From DATFQE01 sp963739085 (lineage in GTDB: Bacteria; Actinomycetota; Thermoleophilia; Gaiellales; Gaiellaceae), in contig CAVTZA010000004.1 in assembly GCA_963739085.1 (NCBI GenBank), forward strand, positions 248,001 to 312,000: a DNA stretch of 64,000 bases, given 5' to 3'. Positions 8,266 to 16,381 of the stretch are shown in pieces. Within the stretch, counting starts at the first letter, position 1. Each line of letters begins with the position of its first letter. A model generated the notes under the pieces. That model saw only the letters and a list, made by a program, of their open reading frames with translations, did no database searches and was not told the DNA's origin. A program made the translations under genes and the position numbers.

Positions 8266-9063
8266 ATGGGCGCGACCGAGGACGCCGCATCGCGTCGTTC
8301 AGTGCAGCCGGGCGGCACAGGGCTCCGTTCCGAAGGGAGCCCCTTGCCGCGGCTCCGGGCACTGGGTTTCTCCGAACGCGATGCCGCGGTACTCGCCGAC
8401 CACTTCGTCGACGCCGACCGCCGCGGCAAAGCGGGCCACGGGGTGTCCCGCATCGAGTGGCTCGCGACGCTCGAGGATCTCGACCCCGCTGCCAGGCCCG
8501 AGCGAGTTGCCGTCGGGGACGGCTTCGAGCGCTGGGACGCACGGGGCACCGTCGGCTACCTCGTGCTCGACGCCGTCACGCGCGCCCAGCTGGAGGCGCC
8601 GCCGGCGGGCGCGCGCGTCGTGGTGGCGGGAGGGGCGTTCCCGACCGGCGTGCTGGGCTACTGGGTGCGCCGCCTCGCCGAGGGCGGGCTCGTCGGCGTC
8701 CTGACGGCGATCTCCCCGCGGCGGTTGCCGCACCCGGAGGGCGGCCCGCCGCTCACGGGCACGAATCCGCTGGCAATCGGCATCCCGAGCTCCGACGGCG
8801 CGCCTCTCGTCGCCGACGTCTCGATGGGCGCGGTGACCTACGGCGAGGTGTTGACCGGTGCGGCCCCGCCCGAGGCGCTCGTGCCCTTCGGCGGCGAGCA
8901 GGCCCACAAGGCGTTCGCGCTCGCCGTCGGGCTGCAACTGCTCGTCGAGGCGCTCGCCGGCGAGGAGCGCGGCGCCGTGCTCGTCGTCGCGCGACCGGAG
9001 GCGGACCCGGTGCCGGCCCTACGCGCTCTCGCCGGAGGCGTCCACCTGCCCGGCGACAGCTGA
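8266..9063 (+). CDS. Compact Ldh (malate/L-lactate/ureidoglycolate dehydrogenase) family oxidoreductase
   Basis: 265 residues from the ATG; a GTG at 8302 is an alternative start that removes a tail not typical of the family. Ldh-family blocks are present: ADRRGKAGHGVSRIEW near 60, TGTNPLAIGIP near 165, DVSMGAVTYGEVL near 185, and GGEQAHKAFALAVGLQLL near 210, which holds the substrate/NAD-binding lysine region. Members use NAD(P) in an unusual non-Rossmann fold. Typical proteins have 330-350 residues; here the C-terminal about 70 residues are condensed to a short end (VHLPGDS). The last 45 bp overlap the convergent cupin-TPR gene. Confidence 0.75.
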   Translation: MGATEDAASRRSVQPGGTGLRSEGSPLPRLRALGFSERDAAVLADHFVDADRRGKAGHGVSRIEWLATLEDLDPAARPERVAVGDGFERWDARGTVGYLVLDAVTRAQLEAPPAGARVVVAGGAFPTGVLGYWVRRLAEGGLVGVLTAISPRRLPHPEGGPPLTGTNPLAIGIPSSDGAPLVADVSMGAVTYGEVLTGAAPPEALVPFGGEQAHKAFALAVGLQLLVEALAGEERGAVLVVARPEADPVPALRALAGGVHLPGDS

Positions 9064-9702
9064 CGCGAAGCGCGGATCCTCGCGGATGAGGTCGAAGTCC
9101 TTGTCGTCCCGCGCCCACTCGGCCGTCTCTGGGTTCAGCTCGACTGCACGCGCGAGGTGCTGGAGCGCTTCCTCTGTATGGCCGCCCAGGCTCTCTGCAC
9201 AGGCGAGGTTGTAGAGCACGGACGGGTTGTCGGGGTTGCGCTCGAGCTCGGGACGGATGAGCGCGGCGGCGCCGTCGTAATCGCCCGCGGCGAAGAGCGG
9301 GATCGCCGCGAAGTACGACTCCCACGGGGAGACCTCGAACGCCTCGCCGGGCTTGCCGCCCATCGCCAGAACCGTGGTCCCGGCCTCCTCGGCGTAGGCG
9401 CCGCGGCGCACGGTGCGGTCGCGCACGAAGACGCACGTGCCCACCGGGGCGTCGAACTCCTCGTCGTCGAGCTGGAAGCGGGCGCGGCCGCGCACGACGA
9501 TGTAGAGCTCCTCGTGCTTGCCGGCGCCCGTGCCGGTCTCGTCGTGGTGCTCGACGACCTCCTGCCCCGCCTCCTCCGCCGTCCAGGCGTTGACGCCGAA
9601 GGCCTCGATGCCGAGCCGGCGCCGAACCGGGCGCCAATGCAGGCCGTGGTCCCCGACGGGGATCGAGTCGAGCTCGTCGAGGGTGGTGAGGTGGACGCTC
9701 AC
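9019..9702 (-). CDS. Cupin-TPR protein, copy B
   Basis: 227 residues. The N-terminal half is a single cupin barrel (about 40-115) with EVVEHHDETG and the second-motif stretch PVGTCVFV. The C-terminal half contains a TPR-like pair around NPDNPSVLYNLACAESLGG and ARAVELNPETAEWARDDKDF. It is clearly paralogous to the upstream gene: both share GIEAFGVNAWT, the E-E-L-Y-(I/F)-V-V block, LYNLACAE and RDDxDFDxIR. GTG start overlaps the stop of copy A (GTGA). Function unknown; a metal- or small-molecule-sensing cupin with a protein-interaction tail is inference. Confidence 0.8.
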   Translation of the reverse strand: MSVHLTTLDELDSIPVGDHGLHWRPVRRRLGIEAFGVNAWTAEEAGQEVVEHHDETGTGAGKHEELYIVVRGRARFQLDDEEFDAPVGTCVFVRDRTVRRGAYAEEAGTTVLAMGGKPGEAFEVSPWESYFAAIPLFAAGDYDGAAALIRPELERNPDNPSVLYNLACAESLGGHTEEALQHLARAVELNPETAEWARDDKDFDLIREDPRFASAVAGQVDASGESA

Positions 9703-10331
9703 GCGATCGACAGGCTCGGATGGTCGCGGATCGAGTCGAAGTCCGGGTCGTCTCGCGCGATCTTCGTGAATCCGGGGTACAGCTCGATCGCCCTTGCCAG
9801 GTGTGCGGCCGCCTCGTCCGCCTTGCCGACACGAGCCTCCGCGCAGGCGAGGTTGTAGAGCACGCCCGGCATGTCCGGATGCTCGCGTTCGGCCTGCGCG
9901 AGCAGCTCGTAGGCCTCCTGGTATCGCTCCTCGCCGAAGAGCGGGAACGCCTCCGACGTCCACTCCCACCCGAGCGAGCGGTAGGCCTCTCCAGGCGTCC
10001 CGCCGAGCGCCAGCACCGTCGTGCCGGGCTCCGCGGCGACCGCCTTTCGCTGCAGCGCCGGATCGTCGGGATAGACGAATGTGCCGGCCGGAGCGTCGAC
10101 CTCCTCGCCGTCGACGGTGAACGTGGCGCGCCCGCTGACGACGAAGTAGAGCTCCTGCTGGCCGCTGCCCTCCTCGTTGTGGTCGGTGATGACGGTGTCG
10201 CCCGGATCACCCGTCCAGGCGTTCACGCCGAACGCCTCGATGCCGAAGTGCGCCCGGATCTGGGACCAGTTGCCCCGGCCCCTGGCGGGCATCTCGTCGA
10301 TCCGCACGACGCTGTACCGCTCGTCGGTCAC
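9699..10331 (-). CDS. Cupin-TPR protein, copy A
   Basis: 210 residues with the same layout as copy B: cupin domain about 35-115 (TDHNEEGSGQQELYFVVSG, then DAPAGTFVYPDD), followed by a TPR-like region (HPDMPGVLYNLACAEARVG). One histidine (TDHNEEG) is visible in the first cupin motif. The canonical second-motif histidine is not obvious, so metal binding is uncertain. GTG start overlaps the stop of the DUF1028 gene by 4 nt. Tandem position, shared fold and coupling show a local duplication. Confidence 0.8.
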   Translation of the reverse strand: MTDERYSVVRIDEMPARGRGNWSQIRAHFGIEAFGVNAWTGDPGDTVITDHNEEGSGQQELYFVVSGRATFTVDGEEVDAPAGTFVYPDDPALQRKAVAAEPGTTVLALGGTPGEAYRSLGWEWTSEAFPLFGEERYQEAYELLAQAEREHPDMPGVLYNLACAEARVGKADEAAAHLARAIELYPGFTKIARDDPDFDSIRDHPSLSIA

Positions 10332-11173
10332 GACGAGACCTTACGCAGGACGTCAAGGACGACCGGATCGACCTGCTCCGCGCCGTCGATGCGCTCCTCG
10401 AGGTTCTCGTTGCCCGCCCAGCGGAAGAGCGCATCGGCGACCTCGCCTTCGAAGCCCAGCCGGGCGAGCCGCTCGCGCAGCTCGGCCGCGAGCTCGTCGT
10501 CCACGTCGAGCCATTCCTCCCTCGGCGTCTTGCCGAAGAGCAGCTCGTGCATCGCGTGGATCCGGCGTAGCTCCTCGATCGGCGTCGCGTGCTCGTCGAC
10601 CCGGAGGTCGACGACGACGTCGGAGAGCCCGGCGTAGCCGCCGTCGCGCTCCACGACGAGCAGGCCCGCCGCCTGTTGGCCGCGGCGGTCACCGCCGGCG
10701 GCCTGCGCGGCCGCGAGGCAGTCGAGCAGCCGCTCCGCCAACGGTCTGCCTGCGCTCGCCTCGAAGGTGTCCGCGAGCGCGTCCACCGTCGCTGCGGAGA
10801 CGAGGATGTTCCCCTGGGCGGCGTAGCCCGGTCCCGTGCGGCCGCCCGCCCAGTCGAAGCACTCCGAGCCGGTGAAGGTGGCGCTTCGGCCCTCGCGGTC
10901 GACGATCCCGAGCTGGCGGTGGTCGCGGCCGTCGTCGGCCTCGGTCAGTCGGCGGACGGCCTCCTCCGCGGACACCCCCTCGCGCAAGAGCTCGAGCCCC
11001 TGGGGGCCGTAGCGCGGGTTGGCGTACGCCTGGGTCGCGACCGCGCCCGCTTCGGCCTCGGCCCAGGAGACGACGGACGCCGCGGCGAGGAACTTGGACT
11101 GCACCGCCACGCCCCACTGCCGCGCCTGCAGGTCACAGGCGGCGATCGAGTACGTCGCAATCCTAGGAGCCAT
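10328..11173 (-). CDS. DUF1028 family protein (putative Ntn-hydrolase)
   Basis: 281 residues. The N-terminal 200 residues match DUF1028: TYSIAACDLQARQWGVAVQS at the start, GAVATQAYANPRYGPQGL near 43, and GPGYAAQGNIL near 120. The C-terminal third (IEELRRIHAMHELLFGK onward) resembles the peptidoglycan-binding-like or helical tail often attached to DUF1028 proteins. The family is predicted to have an Ntn-hydrolase fold; substrates are not established. It overlaps the upstream small gene by 11 nt and the downstream cupin gene by 4 nt, so it is inside a coupled operon. Confidence 0.9.
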   Translation of the reverse strand: MAPRIATYSIAACDLQARQWGVAVQSKFLAAASVVSWAEAEAGAVATQAYANPRYGPQGLELLREGVSAEEAVRRLTEADDGRDHRQLGIVDREGRSATFTGSECFDWAGGRTGPGYAAQGNILVSAATVDALADTFEASAGRPLAERLLDCLAAAQAAGGDRRGQQAAGLLVVERDGGYAGLSDVVVDLRVDEHATPIEELRRIHAMHELLFGKTPREEWLDVDDELAAELRERLARLGFEGEVADALFRWAGNENLEERIDGAEQVDPVVLDVLRKVSS

Positions 11174-11447
11174 ACGTCAGCTCCACGAGGTCGAGGTCGG
11201 CCAGCTCGCGCCTGTCGGCGGGCACGAGCACCGTCGAGACCTCGGGTCTCGTCAGCGCGGCCATGACGGCCTCGGCCTCGTCCGCTCGGACGACCACGGG
11301 ACGCCCTTCGTCGAAGGCCGCGCGCAGCGCCGCGGTGTCGGAGACGTCGTCGAGGACAAGCGCCTCGTCGAGCGGGAGGTCGTGCTCCCCGTCGACGACG
11401 ATCTGCGGCACCCGGCGGCCCGAGGCTCCGAACCAGCGCTGCCACAT
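11163..11447 (-). CDS. Small conserved-context hypothetical protein
   Basis: 94 residues. No family recognised. The sequence MWQRWFGASGRRVPQIVVDG followed by EHDLPLDEALVLDDV resembles a short alpha/beta domain. The ATG directly follows the TAG stop of the metallo-hydrolase gene, and the 3' end overlaps the DUF1028 gene by 11 nt. Its codon use matches its neighbours. Tight packing on both sides is the main evidence that it is real. Confidence 0.6.
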   Translation of the reverse strand: MWQRWFGASGRRVPQIVVDGEHDLPLDEALVLDDVSDTAALRAAFDEGRPVVVRADEAEAVMAALTRPEVSTVLVPADRRELADLDLVELTYGS

Positions 11448-12149
11448 CTAGACGGTGACCGTCTCTCCCGGCTCCGGCGCGATCACGTCCACGTTCGGCG
11501 CCAGCGCGCGGAGCTGGTCGGGCGTGCCGTGCAGCAGCGGGAACGTCCCGTAGTGACACGGGATGCACTTGCCGACCGCGAGGAGCTCGAGGGCGACGGC
11601 GGCCTCCTTGGGGCCCATCGTGTAGTGGTCGCCGATGGGGAGCACCGCGACGTCGGGCTCGTAGATGCGGCCGATCAGCTGCATGTCGCCGAAGACGCAC
11701 GTGTCGCCCGCGAAGTAGAGCTTCGTGCCGTTCTCCACCTCGATCACGAACCCGGCGGCCTCGCCCAGGTAGAGGAAGGCGCCGTTCTCGAAGGAGCTCG
11801 ACGAGTGGTACGCGTTCGTGAGCGTGATCTTCACGCCGTCCACGTCGACCGTGCCTCCCTTGTTCGGCGCGTGGGCCGGGTTCTCGGGGACGCCCTTGGT
11901 CGAGAGCCAGCCGCGCAGCTCGAGCAGCGCGACGACCGGGCACTCGAACCGCTGCACCAGCTCGACGGTCTCGCCGACGTGGTCGTCGTGTCCGTGCGTC
12001 AGGGCGATCAGGTCGACGCGCTCCGGTTCCTTCTCGCTGTCGGGACACTTCGGGTTGCCGAGCCACGGATCGATGTAGACCCGCTTGCCGCCGGGGCTGT
12101 CGAATCGGAACGATCCATGTCCGAGCCAGGTCACCTGCGTGTCTGCCAT
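11448..12149 (-). CDS. UPF0173 metal-dependent hydrolase (metallo-beta-lactamase fold)
   Basis: 233 residues from the ATG at 12149, which has a good ribosome site (GAGGAG, 5 nt spacing); a GTG two codons upstream is also possible. MBL-fold metal ligands are visible: TWLGHGSFRF near 8, THGHDDH near 54-60, and a further histidine pair at GDHYTMG and CIPCHYGTFP. This is the UPF0173/YtkL family, generally annotated as a metal-dependent hydrolase of unknown substrate. First gene of the minus operon that continues through DUF1028 to the cupin pair. Confidence 0.9.
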   Translation of the reverse strand: MADTQVTWLGHGSFRFDSPGGKRVYIDPWLGNPKCPDSEKEPERVDLIALTHGHDDHVGETVELVQRFECPVVALLELRGWLSTKGVPENPAHAPNKGGTVDVDGVKITLTNAYHSSSSFENGAFLYLGEAAGFVIEVENGTKLYFAGDTCVFGDMQLIGRIYEPDVAVLPIGDHYTMGPKEAAVALELLAVGKCIPCHYGTFPLLHGTPDQLRALAPNVDVIAPEPGETVTV

Positions 12150-12177
12150 GCGCACTCCTCGGTCGTTTGACCGGAGC

Positions 12178-13752
12178 CTACGAAATGGCCAGCAGCACGA
12201 ACGCGTTCACCGGCTCGGCCTTGCCCTTCAGGTCGAGCGACCCGAGCGCGGTGACGCGCGCAACCTCGCCCAGCTCGGCCAGCGTCGCGGCGCCGATCAC
12301 CACCTGGCCCACCTCGGCCTCCGCCTGGAGACGCGCCGCGAGGTTGGTCGTGTCGCCGACGGCCGTGAAGCTCCGGCGCTCGACGCTGCCGACGTTCCCG
12401 ATCACGGCCGGCCCGGTGTTGACGCCCGCACGGAAACGCGGCCAGCCCGGCCGTTCGTCCGCGATCCGGCCCGAGACCTGCTGCAGGTCGAGCGCGGCTC
12501 GGCAGGCACGGAGCGCGTGGTCCTCCTGGTCGTCGGCGGCATTGAAGACGACCATGACCGCGTCGCCGGCGAAGCGCTCGATCAGGCCGCCCTCCGCCTC
12601 CAGCACGGGCACAGTTCCCGCCCAGTACTCGTTCAGCATCGAGATCACCTCGGTCGGAGCAGCCTGCTCGGAGAACGCCGTGAAGCCCTGCAGGTCGGCG
12701 AAGAGGACGCTCACCTGCTGTGCCGTGCCGCCGAGGTCGCCGGCGCTCGGGTCCTCGAGCAGCCGGTCGGTCAGCTGCGGCGAGAGGTACGGACGGAAGA
12801 GGTCGTCGAGCCGCCTGATCTCCTGGGCAGCCTGTTCGAGCACGGCGGCCTCGTCAGCGGCGAGGCCGTGCTTGCGCCGGAGCTCCTCGGTCCCTTCCGG
12901 GGAGGTCACGAGCATCTCGAGGGCGGCTGCGCGCTGCGCGTCCACGCGGCCGAGCGTGTGCTCGAGGTAGAGGCTCGTGAACGTGGACGGCACCGAGGCC
13001 TGGCGGCGGTACTCGAGCCGCGTGCAGTAGGCGACGAGCCCGAAGGCGATCGCCATCAGGACGTGCCACTCCCACCAGGACGCGTGCCAGTTACGGCCGA
13101 AGGCGCCGGCGACCAGCGCCTCGGCGAGCAGGACGAACGCGACTCCGATGGCGGCCAGCAGCTGGTTCCGCCGCTGGTGGTAGAGGTCGAGGTAGCGGAC
13201 GGCGGCGAAGATGTACAGCCCGACGCCCACTGCGGCGGGGACGACGAGCGGCCCCTCGGTCCGCTCCGGAAGGAAGCGGTCGTCGAGCGGTGGGATGGCG
13301 GACAGCGAGGCGACCGCCCACAGGCCCAGCACCGCGAGCACGGTCCCGCGCAGCAGCGACTGGTGGCGCATGATCGCAGCGGCCGTTCCGGGGGAGAGGT
13401 CGAGGGCGGACGCCGCCGCGAAGACCGAGGCCGCGAGCAGCCCGGCCGGGGTGGCGATCACAAAGCCCGTGTTCTTGCCCTCGAGCAGCACGCCCGGGGT
13501 CGCGAGCGCGTGCAGTCCGAGGAAGCCGGCGCTGACGAGAAAGGCGAGGGCGACGAGGAAGACCCGCGCGTCGTTACGGCGGCCCGCCGCCTCGCTCATC
13601 ACGAAGCCGAGCGCGACGTTGATCAGGGCGACGATGAAGACGAGCCAGAAGTGGGCAGGGTGGTTCTCCCAGTGGACGTCGAGGCTCGGATAACCGAGCG
13701 CGAGCGCGAGCCCGACGAGCGGCACGGCGAGGAGGAGGGCAACGACCACCAT
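12178..13752 (-). CDS. Membrane-bound class III adenylate/guanylate cyclase
   Basis: About 524 residues from the ATG at 13752 (AGGAGCG upstream, plus a TAGGCT box at 13764-13769); the frame is open a further 26 codons. The N-terminal about 270 residues form six to seven membrane helices. A helical linker leads to the cyclase homology domain (about 345-515). Metal-binding aspartates are in VLFADLQGFTAFSE and GDAVMVVFN, and the nucleotide-binding end of the domain shows SFTAVGDTTNLAARLQ. It should make cAMP or cGMP in the cytoplasm in response to a membrane signal. Base specificity was not resolved by eye. Confidence 0.88.
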   Translation of the reverse strand: MVVVALLLAVPLVGLALALGYPSLDVHWENHPAHFWLVFIVALINVALGFVMSEAAGRRNDARVFLVALAFLVSAGFLGLHALATPGVLLEGKNTGFVIATPAGLLAASVFAAASALDLSPGTAAAIMRHQSLLRGTVLAVLGLWAVASLSAIPPLDDRFLPERTEGPLVVPAAVGVGLYIFAAVRYLDLYHQRRNQLLAAIGVAFVLLAEALVAGAFGRNWHASWWEWHVLMAIAFGLVAYCTRLEYRRQASVPSTFTSLYLEHTLGRVDAQRAAALEMLVTSPEGTEELRRKHGLAADEAAVLEQAAQEIRRLDDLFRPYLSPQLTDRLLEDPSAGDLGGTAQQVSVLFADLQGFTAFSEQAAPTEVISMLNEYWAGTVPVLEAEGGLIERFAGDAVMVVFNAADDQEDHALRACRAALDLQQVSGRIADERPGWPRFRAGVNTGPAVIGNVGSVERRSFTAVGDTTNLAARLQAEAEVGQVVIGAATLAELGEVARVTALGSLDLKGKAEPVNAFVLLAIS

Positions 13753-13810
13753 CGCTCCTGGCGAGCCTAACCCCGAAAGGACTGTCCGGTGAGGCCGCGA
13801 AGCTGTCCGC

Positions 13811-14176
13811 GTGGGTCTCCGCGTCCTCACCGCCGCGCTCGTGGTCGTGGCGGCGCTCTCGGACGCGGCCGGCTCCCCCGGGCTCGCGTTCTACGCGCTT
13901 CTCGCTGCGGTGCCTTGTGCCGCGGCCTGCGGGCTCTCGGTGTTCGGCGAGCTCCTCGACGAGCCCGGTCGTGTGCTCCAGGCGCTCGTCTGGGCCATGG
14001 TGCTGACGCTGGTCGTGGTCGGCGCCGCCGCTCGATCGCCTGCGGTTCTCGAGGGCGCCGTGCCCGCCGTGGGCGCGACCGCGCTTGCGACCTGCCTTGC
14101 GCTCCTCGCGCTCGAGGGCATGCTCGCCGCGCGGAACGAACACCGCTCTCGTCGCGCGCTGCCGTCGTCGCGTTAG
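13811..14176 (+). CDS. Small integral membrane protein, unknown family
   Basis: 121 residues, GTG start. Four hydrophobic helices are evident (about 3-20, 26-46, 60-76, 84-103) with a basic C-terminal tail. No family recognised. It is divergent from the cyclase gene (about 60 bp apart) and is followed after 12 nt by the metallophosphoesterase gene. Its stop codon is embedded in the TAGCGT box used by that gene. Confidence 0.55.
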   Translation: MGLRVLTAALVVVAALSDAAGSPGLAFYALLAAVPCAAACGLSVFGELLDEPGRVLQALVWAMVLTLVVVGAAARSPAVLEGAVPAVGATALATCLALLALEGMLAARNEHRSRRALPSSR

Positions 14177-14179
14177 CGT
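14174..14179 (+). promoter_or_regulatory. -10 box TAGCGT for the metallophosphoesterase
   Basis: TAGCGT ends 9 nt before the ATG at 14189 and fits the leaderless TANNNT pattern seen across the window. Confidence 0.45.
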
Positions 14180-14188
14180 CTGCGCCAC

Positions 14189-14923
14189 ATGCGGGTTGCA
14201 GTGCTCTCCGACCTCCACGGCAACCCCTTCGCGCTGGACGCCGTCCTCCGCGATGTCGAGGCGCTGGGTGTCGACGAGCTCGTGTGCCTGGGCGACATCG
14301 CGATCGGCCCTTTCCCGCACGAGACCATCGCGCGTGTCCGCGAGCTCGGCTGCCCGATGTTGATGGGCAACTGGGATTCGTGGTTCCTGCACGGCGTGCC
14401 GAGGCTCGGAGGCGAGGTCGGCCCGCGCCTCTCCGCGCAGGGGGACTGGTGCGTGACCCGGCTCGGCGCGGAGGATCTCGAGTTCATGCGCGGGTTCAGG
14501 CCCACGCTCGAGCTCCAGGTCGACGGCTCGCGGCTCGTGCTCTTCCACGCTTCCCCGCGCTCACTCGAAGAGCTGCTCCTGCCGGATGTCCCGCGCAGCC
14601 AGCTCCAGGAGGCGCTCGAGGGCGTGCACGCCGGCTTGATCCTCGGCGGCCACACGCACCTGCAGATGCTCCGGCGCCTGCCCGACTCCCTGTTCGCCAA
14701 CCCGGGCAGCGTCGGCCTGCCCTTTTCGGACGGGCCCTCGGGCGGCTCGCTGCTCGTGTCTCCCTGGGCCGAGTACGTCCTCGCCTCGTCGGACGAGGAC
14801 GGTCAGAGGGTCGAGTTCAGACGCGTCTACTACGACGTGGAGGGCATGCTCGAGGCCGCGCGCGGCAACGGGTTCCCGCACGCCGAGTGGTGGACGAGCT
14901 GCTGGGCCTTAGAGAGGAAGTGA
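14189..14923 (+). CDS. Calcineurin-like metallophosphoesterase (YfcE/DUF2437-like)
   Basis: 244 residues. All metallophosphoesterase blocks are visible: VLSDLHGN at 5-12, CLGDIAIG near 33, GNWDSW near 60 (the usual GNHD is GNWD), HASPRS near 120, and GGHTHLQ near 153. Members hydrolyse phosphodiesters such as 2',3'-cyclic nucleotides. The location next to a nucleotide cyclase suggests cyclic-nucleotide turnover, but this is inference. The last 15 bases overlap the convergent nuoN gene. Confidence 0.88.
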   Translation: MRVAVLSDLHGNPFALDAVLRDVEALGVDELVCLGDIAIGPFPHETIARVRELGCPMLMGNWDSWFLHGVPRLGGEVGPRLSAQGDWCVTRLGAEDLEFMRGFRPTLELQVDGSRLVLFHASPRSLEELLLPDVPRSQLQEALEGVHAGLILGGHTHLQMLRRLPDSLFANPGSVGLPFSDGPSGGSLLVSPWAEYVLASSDEDGQRVEFRRVYYDVEGMLEAARGNGFPHAEWWTSCWALERK

Positions 14924-16381
14924 GTCGGCCGCCTTGCCGGCCATGTCGATCAGCGGCTGCACGAAGAAGAACGACCCCACGACGACGGCCATCGAGACGA
15001 AGACCGACGAGCCGAGCAGCACCTCGCGCGGAGGCGACCCGCCGGAAGGCGCAAGCTGCATCTCGAGCGGCGAGCGCATGTAGAGCGCGCGGATGACGGC
15101 GAGGTAGTAGTAGAGCGAGATGAGCGTCCCGATGACGCCGACGATCACGAGCCAGGTCCAGCCGCGGTCGTACGCCGACGAGAGGACGAAGAACTTGCCG
15201 ACGAAGCCGCCGGTCGGGGGCAGCCCGGCGAAGGAGAGCATGAAGGCCCACATGGCGACGCCGAGCAGCGGCCGCTCCCAGCCGAGGCCGCCGAGGTTGT
15301 CGAGCGTGACCGGGGCCCCGAGCTCCCGCTCGCGCGCCGCGATCACACCGAATGCGCCGATCGAGGCGGCGGCGTACGGGATCAGGTAGAAGAGCAGCGC
15401 CCGGGCGCCGAGCTCGTTGTCCGAGGACACGGCGATGAGCAGGAAGCCCGCGTGCGCGATCGACGAGTACGCCAGCATGCGCTTGACGTTCCGCTGCACC
15501 AGGGCGGCGAGGTTCCCCCAGGCGAGCGAGATGCAGACGATCACGGCGATCGCGATCGTCCAGAGCTCGTCCTCCTGCGGGAAGGCGGTGACGAGCACGC
15601 GCAGCATCAGCACGACGGCGACGGTCTTCGTCGCGGCCGCCATGAACGCGGTCACGGGCGTCGGCGCGCCCTCGTAGACGTCCGGCGTCCACTGGTGGAA
15701 CGGCGCCGCCGAGGCCTTGAAGCAGAGCCCCGCGATGATCATCGCCAGCCCGGCGACCAGCAGGGGGTCGTCGACGAGGTCCTGGGTGCGGGTCGCGTCG
15801 GCGATCTGCGCGAAGCCGAGCTCGCCCGTTGCCCCGAACACGAGCGCCGACCCGAACAGGAGCACCGCCGAGCCGAAGCCGCCGATGATCAGGTACTTCA
15901 ACCCCGCTTCGAGCGAGCCGACGACGTCCAGCTCGATCGCGCAGAGGATGTAGAGCGCGACCGAGAACCACTCCAGGCCGAGGAACAGCGTCATCAGGCT
16001 GTTCGCCTGGACGAGGAACACCATCCCGCCGCCCGCCGCGGCGAGGAGCGCGTAGAACTCGGGTGCGTGTGCGCCGCGCGAGCTGCGGCTCCACGACACG
16101 CCGATCGCCAGCAGCCCGACGCCGGCGACGATCAGCTGCGCCATGGCGCCGAAGCGGTCGCGGGTCATGGCGTCGCCGACCAGGGTCTGGGGCTCCGGGC
16201 TCTTCCAGAAGAGCAGCGCCGCGGCGACGAAGGCACCGATGAAGCCGCAGGCAGCCGCGAACGCCGCCAACGGCGCCCGCAGCCAGGGCGGCACGAGGAC
16301 GGCCGAGAGCAGCGCGACGCCGCCGCCCACGAGCAGGGCGAGCGAGGGCGAGATCGCGAACCAGTCGACGTTCGGCGTCAT
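14909..16381 (-). CDS. nuoN: NADH-quinone oxidoreductase subunit N
   Basis: 490 residues from the ATG that overlaps the nuoM stop (ATGA). About 14 membrane helices. Antiporter-like proton channel signatures are visible: the central lysine in FKASAAPFHQWTPDVYEGAP and GLEWFSVALYILCA. NuoN is one of three antiporter-like proton-translocating subunits of complex I. It is the last gene of the operon, and its 3' end overlaps the metallophosphoesterase by 15 bp. Confidence 0.96.
   Translation of the reverse strand: MTPNVDWFAISPSLALLVGGGVALLSAVLVPPWLRAPLAAFAAACGFIGAFVAAALLFWKSPEPQTLVGDAMTRDRFGAMAQLIVAGVGLLAIGVSWSRSSRGAHAPEFYALLAAAGGGMVFLVQANSLMTLFLGLEWFSVALYILCAIELDVVGSLEAGLKYLIIGGFGSAVLLFGSALVFGATGELGFAQIADATRTQDLVDDPLLVAGLAMIIAGLCFKASAAPFHQWTPDVYEGAPTPVTAFMAAATKTVAVVLMLRVLVTAFPQEDELWTIAIAVIVCISLAWGNLAALVQRNVKRMLAYSSIAHAGFLLIAVSSDNELGARALLFYLIPYAAASIGAFGVIAARERELGAPVTLDNLGGLGWERPLLGVAMWAFMLSFAGLPPTGGFVGKFFVLSSAYDRGWTWLVIVGVIGTLISLYYYLAVIRALYMRSPLEMQLAPSGGSPPREVLLGSSVFVSMAVVVGSFFFVQPLIDMAGKAADSLPL

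Noticed and set aside
12149..12155. GTG at 12155 as start of the UPF0173 gene
   Set aside because: The ATG two codons downstream has optimal spacing from GAGGAG; the GTG is too close to it.
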